NCBI GenBank assembly: GCA_034420475.1 | Contig: DAOULH010000102.1 | Span: 1 to 64,000, forward strand | Source: Bin87 sp034420475 | Lineage (GTDB): Bacteria; Chloroflexota; Dehalococcoidia; Lucifugimonadales; UBA3495 | Direction: 5' to 3' | Length of the DNA: 64,000 nucleotides | Shown: positions 15,951-23,466 of the stretch, in pieces | Position numbering within the stretch: the stretch's first letter is position 1 | Layout: each line of letters starts with the position of its first letter | The notes under the pieces: model-generated | The model's input: only the letters and a program-made list of their open reading frames with translations | Databases searched by the model: none | Told to the model about the DNA's origin: nothing | Made by a program: the position numbers and the translations under genes

Positions 15951-16057
15951 GTCAGAATCAGGATTTCCAAGATTATCGGATTTTCAGGATGCTGCCGCCA
16001 ACGCGCTAACCAACCCAATCCTGCTAATCCTGAAATCCGGTAAATCCTGATTCTGAC
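15951..16057. repeat. ~107-bp inverted-end element, copy 2
   Basis: Best-preserved copy: starts GTCAGAATCAGGATTTCC and ends GGTAAATCCTGATTCTGAC, so the outer 16 bases are an almost perfect inverted repeat. Interior words CAGGAT and AATCCTG extend the imperfect stem. Copies at 760-867 and 38245-38349. Confidence 0.8.
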
Positions 16058-16148
16058 TAACTCCCGAAAGTGGGTACGCATGGTGCTGGAACTTGACGAT
16101 CATATTACACCAAAAGATCAGGACCCAATCATTTTGAAAAAGCGCGCG

Positions 16149-16177
16149 TTGTCGGTCTGGGCCTGCCCGTGTATATT
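16149..16177 (+). promoter_or_regulatory. Putative promoter of fatty-acid gene block
   Basis: TTGTCG (16149-16154), 17-base spacer, TATATT (16172-16177). Initiation near 16184 would precede the first MaoC gene by about 45 bases. The four following genes are closely spaced or overlapping. Confidence 0.5.
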
Positions 16178-16227
16178 GTTTGCATCGTGGGGCGGAGCCA
16201 GCCGTATGATCGGTCAGGGGAAGAGCA

Positions 16228-16617
16228 TTGCAAGATAACGCGATCAGCCTGGGCTCCTGGGATATTACATCCGAAGCAGTCCACGAATACCTTTCAGCCG
16301 TCGGCGATAATCTGACGCTGTACATGGACACGCAATGCGCTCCTCCGATCATGCTCGCTGCCCGGGTGGTCGCCTTGTTGTTGGAACGCTTGTCGCTGCC
16401 CGACGGTGCGATCCATAGCCTGCAGGATCTGGAAACCGTGGATGCGCTGCGCGTTGGTTCCACGGTTTCCGCGGTGGCCCGAGTTGAACCGGTACGCGAG
16501 CGTGGCGGGATGCGGTTTCTCACCATCAACTACACGGTCTCCGACGAACCCACGGGATCGGATTTGATGAACGCTCGCACCACCGTGCTGCTTCCCGCGG
16601 ATGACAGCGACGAATAG
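16228..16617 (+). CDS. MaoC/HadA-like hotdog protein
   Basis: 129 aa with a probable TTG start (GGGG/AAGAG upstream). The sequence ITSEAVHEYLSAVGDNLTLY, then APPIMLAARVVALLLERL and a beta-rich C-terminus with VGSTVSAVARVEPVRERGG, fits the non-catalytic N-terminal type of MaoC dehydratase fold. The stop overlaps the start of the next MaoC gene, so the two probably form a heterodimer like HadA/HadB, the (3R)-hydroxyacyl-ACP dehydratase of type II fatty-acid synthesis. It lacks the hydratase motif, which is in its partner. Confidence 0.7.
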   Translation: MQDNAISLGSWDITSEAVHEYLSAVGDNLTLYMDTQCAPPIMLAARVVALLLERLSLPDGAIHSLQDLETVDALRVGSTVSAVARVEPVRERGGMRFLTINYTVSDEPTGSDLMNARTTVLLPADDSDE

Positions 16618-17092
16618 ACGGAGCGATATGCCGGCTGACGCTTCAACACACGCCCCCTCGCAAACCGACGCAGGTTACGCGATCACTCCGGTGCGCCGGT
16701 CCATCGGCCGCGACAATATCGACGCCTATCGTTCGGCCTCCGGCGATCACAACCGTATCCACTACGATGATGAATTCGCGGCGTCCACCCGTTTCGAGGG
16801 CGTGATCGCCCACGGTATGCTGACTTTGGCCATGATCTCCGAGATGATGGCGGGCGAGTACGGTTCCTGCTGGCTGCGCTCAGGCAGCCTGCGCGTCCGG
16901 TTCCGCGGCGCGGCGTATCCCGGAGACCTTCTGGAAGCCGTCGGCTCGGTGACCAAGAGCGAATCGGTCGCAGATGGGAGACGCTTGGCTTGCAATGTAG
17001 AGCTCCGAAACGTTGATAATGGAAACAGGATCATCACCGGGTCGGCGACCGTGGTGGTGGGTCCGGCAGATATGAGGGAAAGGGCGGAATGA
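16601..17092 (+). CDS. MaoC-family (3R)-hydroxyacyl dehydratase
   Basis: 163 aa; ATG at 16601, or possibly at 16628. The hydratase-2 motif is clear at about residues 48-72: ASGDHNRIHYDDEFAASTRF followed by GVIAHGML, with Asp and His of the catalytic pair in GDHNRIH. Overlaps the upstream hotdog gene by 17 bases and plsX by 4, so the genes are co-translated. With plsX and fabG downstream it most likely supplies the dehydration step of fatty-acid elongation in place of a FabZ. A role on acyl-CoA substrates cannot be excluded. Confidence 0.85.
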   Translation: MTATNRRSDMPADASTHAPSQTDAGYAITPVRRSIGRDNIDAYRSASGDHNRIHYDDEFAASTRFEGVIAHGMLTLAMISEMMAGEYGSCWLRSGSLRVRFRGAAYPGDLLEAVGSVTKSESVADGRRLACNVELRNVDNGNRIITGSATVVVGPADMRERAE

Positions 17093-18120
17093 GCACGAAC
17101 GGAAATATGCCGCGGGTACGCGTTGCGGTGGATGCGATGGGTGGGGACTTTGGTCCGCCGGAAACCGTTCCCGGAGTTCTGGCCGCGCTGGACGCCCACC
17201 CCGATTTGACCGTCATCCTGGTGGGTGATCACGATGCTGTGCAGGCTGAATTGTCGCGCCACGACGTCGCCGGCCGCGCCGTTTCGGTAGCGCCCTCAGA
17301 GGGGAAGGTGGAGGACGATGAGCATCCCGTAGCTGCCCTGCGACGGAAACCCAAATCGTCCATCGCCGTTGCAATGGGCCTGGTTCGGCAGGGAGCCGCC
17401 GACATGGTGGTGTCCATGGGCTCGACCGGTGCCACCATGGCCACGGCGGTGATGGCGCTGGGCTTGCTGGAAGGTCTGGAGCGGCCTTGCATCGGCGGCA
17501 ACTTCCTGGGCGTGGCGCCGAACACCACCGTGGTCGATCTGGGCAGCAACGTGGATTGCCGCCCGTCGCTGCTGTTGAGCTTTGCCGCGCTGGGTGTCGC
17601 ATTTTCCCGCCGCCGGCTGGGCATCGAGAACCCCCGGGTCGCGCTCCTCAGCGTGGGCGAAGAGGCCGCCAAGGGCAGCCGCCAGGTCCAGGAGAGCCAT
17701 ACCCTTTTTCGGGAGAGTCATCTCAACTTTGTGGGCAACGTGGAGGGGATGGACTTTTTCACCGGCAAGGCGGATGTAATCGTGTGCGACGGTTTCATCG
17801 GCAATATCCTGATCAAGTTCGCGGAAGGTCTGGGTTCGGCGCTGGTCCCGTATCTCCATCAGCGCCTGTCGGCCGTTCTGCCGAACGATCAGGTGCAGCA
17901 AATCGGTGAAGCGCTGTGGACCACCATGAACCTGCCGCGAACCATGGGCGGACCGCTCTTTGGCGTGGACGGTCTGGTCATGATCGGTCACGGTTCGTCC
18001 ACGGCCACCGGCGTCGCCGGCGCGATCAACACGGGACTGTTGTGCCATCGGCTGGAGTTGGTGGAAGGATTTCGGCAAGAATTGGCGGAATTGCATCGCG
18101 CCGTCGCGCGCGAGACGTGA
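17089..18120 (+). CDS. plsX: Phosphate acyltransferase PlsX
   Basis: 343 aa, standard length. PlsX makes acyl-phosphate from acyl-ACP for phosphatidic-acid synthesis at the membrane surface. The N-terminal signature VAVDAMGGDFGPPETV lies at residues 8-23. Also visible are the conserved EDDEHPVAALRRKPKSS (about 66-82), MGSTGATMA, and the C-terminal GGPLFGVDGLVMIGHGSS. ATGA overlap with the preceding MaoC gene and 18 bases to fabG define an operon. Confidence 0.95.
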   Translation: MSTNGNMPRVRVAVDAMGGDFGPPETVPGVLAALDAHPDLTVILVGDHDAVQAELSRHDVAGRAVSVAPSEGKVEDDEHPVAALRRKPKSSIAVAMGLVRQGAADMVVSMGSTGATMATAVMALGLLEGLERPCIGGNFLGVAPNTTVVDLGSNVDCRPSLLLSFAALGVAFSRRRLGIENPRVALLSVGEEAAKGSRQVQESHTLFRESHLNFVGNVEGMDFFTGKADVIVCDGFIGNILIKFAEGLGSALVPYLHQRLSAVLPNDQVQQIGEALWTTMNLPRTMGGPLFGVDGLVMIGHGSSTATGVAGAINTGLLCHRLELVEGFRQELAELHRAVARET

Positions 18121-18138
18121 AGGATTGGGTGTTCAACC

Positions 18139-18903
18139 ATGTACACGATTGATTTGAGCGGTCAGGTCGCCCTCATTACCGGCTCGTCCCGGGGCATCGG
18201 CGCCGTGATCGCAGCCAGGCTTGCCGCTGCGGGGGCGTCGGTGGCCATCAACTACCGGAGCAACGCCGATGCCGCCGATGCGACAATCGACCAAATCCGC
18301 GCCGCCGGCGGTGAGGCTCTGCGCGTCCCCGGCGACGTGTCCGACGAAAACACCGCAGAGGCCGTGGTGAAAACCACCGCCGACCGGCTGGGCCGTCTGG
18401 ACATCCTGGTCAACAACGCCGGCGTCAATCGCGACCGGCTCATGCTGCGCATGACCGCCGCGGACTGGGATGACGTGCTCACGGTGAACCTGCGCGGCAC
18501 GTTCCTGGCCACCCGTTTCGCCATCCCGTTGATGCTTCGCCAACGGTACGGGCGCATCGTCAACATCTCCTCGGTGGTGGGGCTCACGGGCAACCCGGGA
18601 CAGGCCAACTATGCAGCGTCCAAGGCCGGGCAAATCGGATTCACAAAAGCCATGGCGCGGGAAGTGGCCAGCCGGAGCATCACGGTGAACGCGGTAGCGC
18701 CGGGTTTCATCGAGGTCGGCGATGACGGCGGAATGACCGCCGGCATGACCGACGACCAGCGCAGCCAGGTGCTCTCGCGCATCCCGGCCGGGCACTTCGG
18801 GGCCGCTGAGGACGTGGCCTCGGCCGTGCTATACTTGGTGAGCCCAGGCGCCGGCTACGTCAACGGCCAGACGCTGACCATCGACGGAGGGCTGACCGCA
18901 TAA
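18139..18903 (+). CDS. fabG: 3-oxoacyl-ACP reductase FabG
   Basis: 254 aa short-chain dehydrogenase. The cofactor motif TGSSRGIG is at residues 14-21, NNAG at 91-94, and the catalytic set is Ser144, Tyr157, Lys161 (YAASK). The C-terminus VNGQTLTIDGGL is typical. FabG reduces 3-oxoacyl-ACP with NADPH. Position after plsX and two MaoC dehydratases supports the fatty-acid role over a general SDR role. A six-residue insertion near 193-200 (EVGDDGG) is slightly unusual. fabD, fabF and acpP are not in the window. Confidence 0.9.
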   Translation: MYTIDLSGQVALITGSSRGIGAVIAARLAAAGASVAINYRSNADAADATIDQIRAAGGEALRVPGDVSDENTAEAVVKTTADRLGRLDILVNNAGVNRDRLMLRMTAADWDDVLTVNLRGTFLATRFAIPLMLRQRYGRIVNISSVVGLTGNPGQANYAASKAGQIGFTKAMAREVASRSITVNAVAPGFIEVGDDGGMTAGMTDDQRSQVLSRIPAGHFGAAEDVASAVLYLVSPGAGYVNGQTLTIDGGLTA

Positions 18904-18931
18904 ACCCGCCCATGGAAGGGAGGACTCCGTG

Positions 18932-20086
18932 ATGAAAGCCACCACCCGATTCCGACAATTGCTTGCCGAGCCTGGGATCATCACTGCGCCGGGCGCCTAT
19001 GATTGCCTGACCGCCGCCATCATCGAACGGACCGGCTTTCCCGCCGTGTACATGACCGGAGCCGGAACCTCGGTGGCCCGCATCGGCTACCCCGACCTGG
19101 CGCTGGCCACGGCCACGGAGATGCTGGCCAACGCGGCGTCCATCGCCGCCACGGTCGAGGTGCCCGTGATCGCCGACGCCGACACCGGTTACGGCGGAAC
19201 CATGAACGTGCGCCGCACCATCCGCGAATACGAACGCACCGGCGTCGCGGCGGTCCATATTGAGGACCAGCAGTTCCCCAAACGCTGCGGCCACCTGGAA
19301 GACAAGCGAGTGGTGCCCATCGACGAGATGGTGCAAAAAATTCATGCCGCCGTGGACGCGCGCACCGATGACGACTTCACTATCATCGTCCGCACCGATG
19401 CGCTGGCCGTGACCGGGTGGGCCGACACCTTGCGCCGCTGCGACGCTTTCACCGCAGCCGGCGCCGACGCGTTGTTCGTGGAGGCCCTCGGCTCGGCGGA
19501 AGAGGCGGCGGAAATCGTGGCCCGCACTAGCGTTCCCCTGCTCTACAACTTCGTGGAGACGGGCAAATCCCCTCTGCTCAACGTGGCCGAGCTGGAACGC
19601 CTGGGCTTCAAGATGGTCATCTTCCCCGGCAGCGCTTTCATGTCCGTGGCCTACCGGGTCGGCCAGGTGATGGCCGAGCTGAAAGCCACCGGCACCACCG
19701 AGCACCTGGTGGACCAAATGACCCCGCTCACCGAGGCTTTCGAGCTGATGGGCCTGTCGGAGATGCTGGAACGGGACGCCGGGTATGCCGTTGCGGACGA
19801 CGCCGATAGCGAAAAGGCGGCGAGGGAACGCCGCTTCCGGGAGAAAGAAAGCAAAGCGATGGCTATCTATGAAACGCGCATCAAGCCGGGTCTTACGGAA
19901 GAACACCTGGGCAAACTGCTGATTATCAATACGGAAACCGGCGAGTACGAACTGTTCCTAGACGAATATACAGGCAATCTCCGTTGGATGGATTACAAAT
20001 ACGGTGACCCGGTGCATATGATACGGATTGGCCATCCGGCGGTTGATTACTGGGGCTGGAAGCCAGTGGAAGAACCGAAGCTGTGA
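18932..20086 (+). CDS. Isocitrate lyase/PEP mutase family enzyme with fused C-terminal module
   Basis: 384 aa. Residues 1-about 283 are a complete PEP-mutase/isocitrate-lyase barrel: PGAYDCLTAAI, the DADTGYG metal site at 82-88 and the mobile-loop motif KRCGH at 117-121, as in 2-methylisocitrate lyases and related C-C lyases. Residues about 300-384 are a different domain (IYETRIKPGLTEEHLGKLLI, ETGEYELF, MIRIGHPA). This is the same as the free-standing small proteins at 63470 and 63785. The next gene, a retropepsin-like protease, overlaps by four bases (GTGA). GGGAGG lies 8 bases before the ATG. The lyase substrate is not determinable. Confidence 0.85.
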   Translation: MKATTRFRQLLAEPGIITAPGAYDCLTAAIIERTGFPAVYMTGAGTSVARIGYPDLALATATEMLANAASIAATVEVPVIADADTGYGGTMNVRRTIREYERTGVAAVHIEDQQFPKRCGHLEDKRVVPIDEMVQKIHAAVDARTDDDFTIIVRTDALAVTGWADTLRRCDAFTAAGADALFVEALGSAEEAAEIVARTSVPLLYNFVETGKSPLLNVAELERLGFKMVIFPGSAFMSVAYRVGQVMAELKATGTTEHLVDQMTPLTEAFELMGLSEMLERDAGYAVADDADSEKAARERRFREKESKAMAIYETRIKPGLTEEHLGKLLIINTETGEYELFLDEYTGNLRWMDYKYGDPVHMIRIGHPAVDYWGWKPVEEPKL

Positions 20087-20469
20087 CGGCGATGCAAGGT
20101 TACGTCAACGCAGAGCCCAAAGAGCCACGCATTATCGTCCCCGTACTTGACGCTGACGGAACTCCCGTGCCGCTGGAAATGGCCATCGACACGGGTTTCA
20201 CCGGATTTATGACCTTGCGCCCCAGGGTCGCCCTTGCTCTGGGACTGGAGCGAGGGGAGGACAGGAGGATGATGCTGGCGGACGGACAGGTCATTTCCAC
20301 GCCCACTTGCTGGGCGACGGCAATCTGGCACGGCAATACAACGCGGATCCCGGTGTTGGAAATTGACGCCCGGCCCGTCATCGGCATGTCTCTCCTCTGG
20401 AACAGCGACGTAGCCATTGCAGCGCGAGAGAACGGCGGGGTGACGATAGCCGAAGGGGTCGAAAGATAG
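20083..20469 (+). CDS. Clan AA (retropepsin-like) aspartic protease
   Basis: 128 aa, the size of a single-lobe retropepsin that works as a dimer. The catalytic motif AIDTGFTGFMTL has Asp36-Thr-Gly. The flap-like ADGQVISTPTCWATAIW and the second hydrophobic-hydrophobic-Gly motif VIGMSLL (99-105) are in the expected order. GTG start overlaps the stop of the upstream fusion enzyme. Small proteases of this type frequently sit beside small proteins of the kind fused to the enzyme upstream (from memory of bacterial genomes), suggesting a two-gene module. Function unproven. Confidence 0.75.
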   Translation: MTAMQGYVNAEPKEPRIIVPVLDADGTPVPLEMAIDTGFTGFMTLRPRVALALGLERGEDRRMMLADGQVISTPTCWATAIWHGNTTRIPVLEIDARPVIGMSLLWNSDVAIAARENGGVTIAEGVER

Positions 20470-20482
20470 CCACCGCCTGCTG

Positions 20483-22933
20483 ATGACCGCCGACGGCGCA
20501 AGCAGACCACCTTTTCGGGGCGGGGACGATTTCCCCCGCCGCCTCCCGGCCGAGGTGGCGCAATGGCAAGCCGACGGCCTGATTTCCGAGGAGCAAGCCG
20601 CCGCCATCCTGGCGCGCTATGGCCTCCCTGCGGAGGACGGGCTTCCCGGCGAACCCACCGCCACGGGTTCCACTGGCTCTGCCGATTCTAGCGGAGACTT
20701 GGCGGAACAGGGCTCCCTCGTCAGCCGGGCGGTGTCCATCATCGGGGTGATGGGCGCGTTGCTGGTCGGGCTGGGCATCATCATTTACGTCGCCGCCAAC
20801 TGGGACGTGATCCCGGTGTGGGCCCGGGTCGCCATGCTGGTGGGGTTGACGGCCATGATCAACGTCGCGGGCTGGTTGCTGCTGGCCAGGTTTGAGTACC
20901 CGCGCATCGGCGTGGCCATGCTGGTGGTCGGAGCGCTGGCCTATGGGGCGGCGATCCACCTGATCGCCCAGATTTACCACGTTCCCGTAAATCATCCCAA
21001 TCTGACCACGGCGTGGTTCCTGGGAACGCTGCCGATGGGGTATATCGCGCGTTCCCGCCTGGTGGTGGCATTGTCTCTCGCGCTCCTCGTCCTGAGCATG
21101 GGATTCCGGACGCAGTGGTGGCTGGAATACTACGGCGCGGATACGCTCCTGTATCTGGCGCCGCTGACCATTGTGCTTTCAGCTGCGGTGGTTGCTCTTG
21201 GTCTGTTGCAATTGAGATTCGCGTGGACGCGGCCTCTGGCGGCTTATTGCTACTACCCGGGCCTGGCAATTGGTCTGGCGGCCTTTGCCGCGATGACAGT
21301 GGCAAGCATCTGGGTCGATGTTGGAAGTCTGACCTGGACGGTGTTGTCCGCCGAGTATTGGGTCACGGCCGGAGTGGGTATCGCGACGGCTGCGGCTGCT
21401 ACCGGCGTCCTCTGGTGGAACTCCCGCGTCCAGCCGGATGCTCGTCCTGGTGCCGACACCGCGTTGGCGGCCACGATGGTTGTCACTGCGGCGTGCATTT
21501 GGGTCTGGTTCGCGTATCCTGCGGCCGCCCTGTGGTGGCTGTTCAACGTCGTCGCGTTCGGCGGCATCGCGGCGGTGGCTTTCCTCAACCGTTCAACTCA
21601 GCTGTTGGCAGGCGTTGCCGCCCTGTTCGTGGCGCTGGTGGCGATGCGGTTCGTCAGCCTGGTGGACCTGGAGGGTGAGGCCGCGCCGATATTGCTCGCG
21701 GCGGCCGCGCTGACGGCGGCGTCTTGCCTTTTCGCCTGGAGTCTTGCGATGCGAGTCGTGCCCGCGATTGAACAATACAATCGGTATGTGGCCGCTGCGG
21801 GTATCGCGCTGGCCGCGGCCAGCCTGCACGTTATGGGGTACGGAACCTTCTGGCGCTGGGAAACCACGCCGGTCTGGTACTCGATTACGGCGGAATACTG
21901 GGCCGTCGTGGCGGCAGGGTGGCTCCTTGCAGCAGCGGGGGTTGGCCTGAGCCTATGGAGACGCGATCGCTCCGGCTACGGCGATGCGGTTGGGGAGGCC
22001 GGCACGGTGGCGGCCATGGCGGTGCTGACGCTGGCGATGTGGCTGGGACTGATGTATGGGGTGTCGATGTGGCCCGTATTCAACCTCGCCCTGTTGGTGG
22101 GTATCGGGGCGTTGCTGTGGCACGGCTATCGGCGTCGAGAATCGCCGGTCGCGTACTTCGCCGGTTCCATTTTGGCCGGTTCGCTGATCATAAGGAGTTT
22201 CGCGGCATTGGACATTCTGGCGGAGAATGGGCTACTCCTGTGGCTGGGCCCGGTGGGCCTGGGCATTGGGGCGCTGATCTTCCTGACCGGCCGGCTCCGG
22301 GTTCGTTGGACGGGAACCGCCACGGCGGAACTGCGCGTTAGCTCCCGCGCCTGGGACCTGGCCGGCCTCTCGATGGCCATCGCCAGCGTGTACGCCATGA
22401 GCTACAGCGACCCCTGGACTCCGGCGACGGGCGGGACGGAGGGCGCTGCGCTGGCCTTCCTGGGGGAATACTGGTTCCTGGCTGGAACGGTTTGGGGAGC
22501 GGCGATCATTGCAGCAATTCTGATTTGGGTGGTGGACCGAAGACATTCTTCTCCGTCGCCGGCGTCGCCGGGGCAACTGCAATGGGAAACAGCTGGCGCC
22601 GCTGCCATGGGCGTCCTTGCCATCTTTGCGTGGTTGGGTCTTCTCCTGGGTTGGACGTGGACGTGGCTTCCGCTGAACGCCGCCCTGCTGGGCGCGGTGC
22701 TGGCCTTGGTGGCCGCCGGATACCGCTGGAACCGCGGCGACCTGATCAACCTGGCGGTAATCGCCTTCGCAATTGCGCTGTTCACCCGCTATTTCGAGTT
22801 TGGCTTCGGTTTGCTGGGCCAATCCCTGGCGTTCATCGTCGCCGGGGCGATCATGCTGGGCATGGGCTTCGGGCTGGAATTCCTGCGGCGTCGGATGCTG
22901 CGCAGCGTGCGCGTCATTGAGGAGCCGGCATGA
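20483..22933 (+). CDS. DUF2157 multi-spanning membrane protein
   Basis: 816 aa. A short cytosolic N-terminus contains the DUF2157-type segment AEVAQWQADGLISEEQAAAILARYG, followed by a linker and roughly 20 hydrophobic helices to the C-terminus. Related units recur: SITAEYWAVVAAGWLLAAAG, VLSAEYWVTAGVGIATAAAA and FLGEYWFLAGTVWGAAIIAA are copies of one helix pair, so the protein grew by internal duplication. The next gene starts within its stop (ATGA overlap) and encodes a GDYXXLXY protein, the usual partner of DUF2157 proteins. Biochemical role unknown. Confidence 0.85.
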   Translation: MTADGASRPPFRGGDDFPRRLPAEVAQWQADGLISEEQAAAILARYGLPAEDGLPGEPTATGSTGSADSSGDLAEQGSLVSRAVSIIGVMGALLVGLGIIIYVAANWDVIPVWARVAMLVGLTAMINVAGWLLLARFEYPRIGVAMLVVGALAYGAAIHLIAQIYHVPVNHPNLTTAWFLGTLPMGYIARSRLVVALSLALLVLSMGFRTQWWLEYYGADTLLYLAPLTIVLSAAVVALGLLQLRFAWTRPLAAYCYYPGLAIGLAAFAAMTVASIWVDVGSLTWTVLSAEYWVTAGVGIATAAAATGVLWWNSRVQPDARPGADTALAATMVVTAACIWVWFAYPAAALWWLFNVVAFGGIAAVAFLNRSTQLLAGVAALFVALVAMRFVSLVDLEGEAAPILLAAAALTAASCLFAWSLAMRVVPAIEQYNRYVAAAGIALAAASLHVMGYGTFWRWETTPVWYSITAEYWAVVAAGWLLAAAGVGLSLWRRDRSGYGDAVGEAGTVAAMAVLTLAMWLGLMYGVSMWPVFNLALLVGIGALLWHGYRRRESPVAYFAGSILAGSLIIRSFAALDILAENGLLLWLGPVGLGIGALIFLTGRLRVRWTGTATAELRVSSRAWDLAGLSMAIASVYAMSYSDPWTPATGGTEGAALAFLGEYWFLAGTVWGAAIIAAILIWVVDRRHSSPSPASPGQLQWETAGAAAMGVLAIFAWLGLLLGWTWTWLPLNAALLGAVLALVAAGYRWNRGDLINLAVIAFAIALFTRYFEFGFGLLGQSLAFIVAGAIMLGMGFGLEFLRRRMLRSVRVIEEPA

Positions 22934-23433
22934 CTCGAATCGCCAGCATCCTGTTTTTCGTCGTGGTGGCGGCGCAGGTGATTGGGCTGGTCGCGTTCGC
23001 CGGCGTGCGGGAGGTCGCCGTGACCGCGGGACGGGAGATAACCCTGCAGACCGCGCCCGTCGACCCGCGCTCCCTGTTCCAGGGCGACTACGCGATTCTG
23101 GACTATGAAATAGCGGCCCTGCCGGAGGACTGGCGGGATTTTCCAACCGGCAGCGAGATATTCGTAGGGCTATACGAATGCGGCGATGTGTGGTGCGCTG
23201 CCTGGCATGATCCAGTTCGGCCGCCGCCTTCCGACGTTTTTATTCGCGGCGTCGTCAACCAGCGCGGCCGCCTGGATTTCGGAATAGGCACCTATTTCGT
23301 GCCAGAGGGGACGGGCCACATCATCGAGCGCGCCGTGGACGTCAAGGTGGTCGTCTCCTTGGACGAACAAGGGCAGGCAGTCATCAAGGACGTTCTGGTG
23401 GATGGAGCGCCTTTTGCTCCCGATGGAAACTGA
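22930..23433 (+). CDS. GDYXXLXY domain protein
   Basis: 167 aa with one N-terminal membrane helix (ILFFVVVAAQVIGLVAFAGV). The naming motif appears as GDYAILDY at about residues 52-59, preceded by the typical VDPRSLFQ. The rest is an extracytoplasmic beta-rich domain. Starts inside the stop codon of the DUF2157 gene, so they are translated together and presumably act as a membrane complex. Function unknown for the family. Confidence 0.85.
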   Translation: MTRIASILFFVVVAAQVIGLVAFAGVREVAVTAGREITLQTAPVDPRSLFQGDYAILDYEIAALPEDWRDFPTGSEIFVGLYECGDVWCAAWHDPVRPPPSDVFIRGVVNQRGRLDFGIGTYFVPEGTGHIIERAVDVKVVVSLDEQGQAVIKDVLVDGAPFAPDGN

Positions 23434-23466
23434 CCACCGGAGGCCTGCCGGGTTCCCGGCCCGTCC

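Larger units (their letters stand above)
15891..16227. other. Divergent intergenic region
   Basis: 337 bases between the divergent CoA-transferase and MaoC genes. It holds copy 2 of the ~107-bp element (15951-16057) and a plausible plus-strand promoter (16149-16177). No gene seen. Confidence 0.6.
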
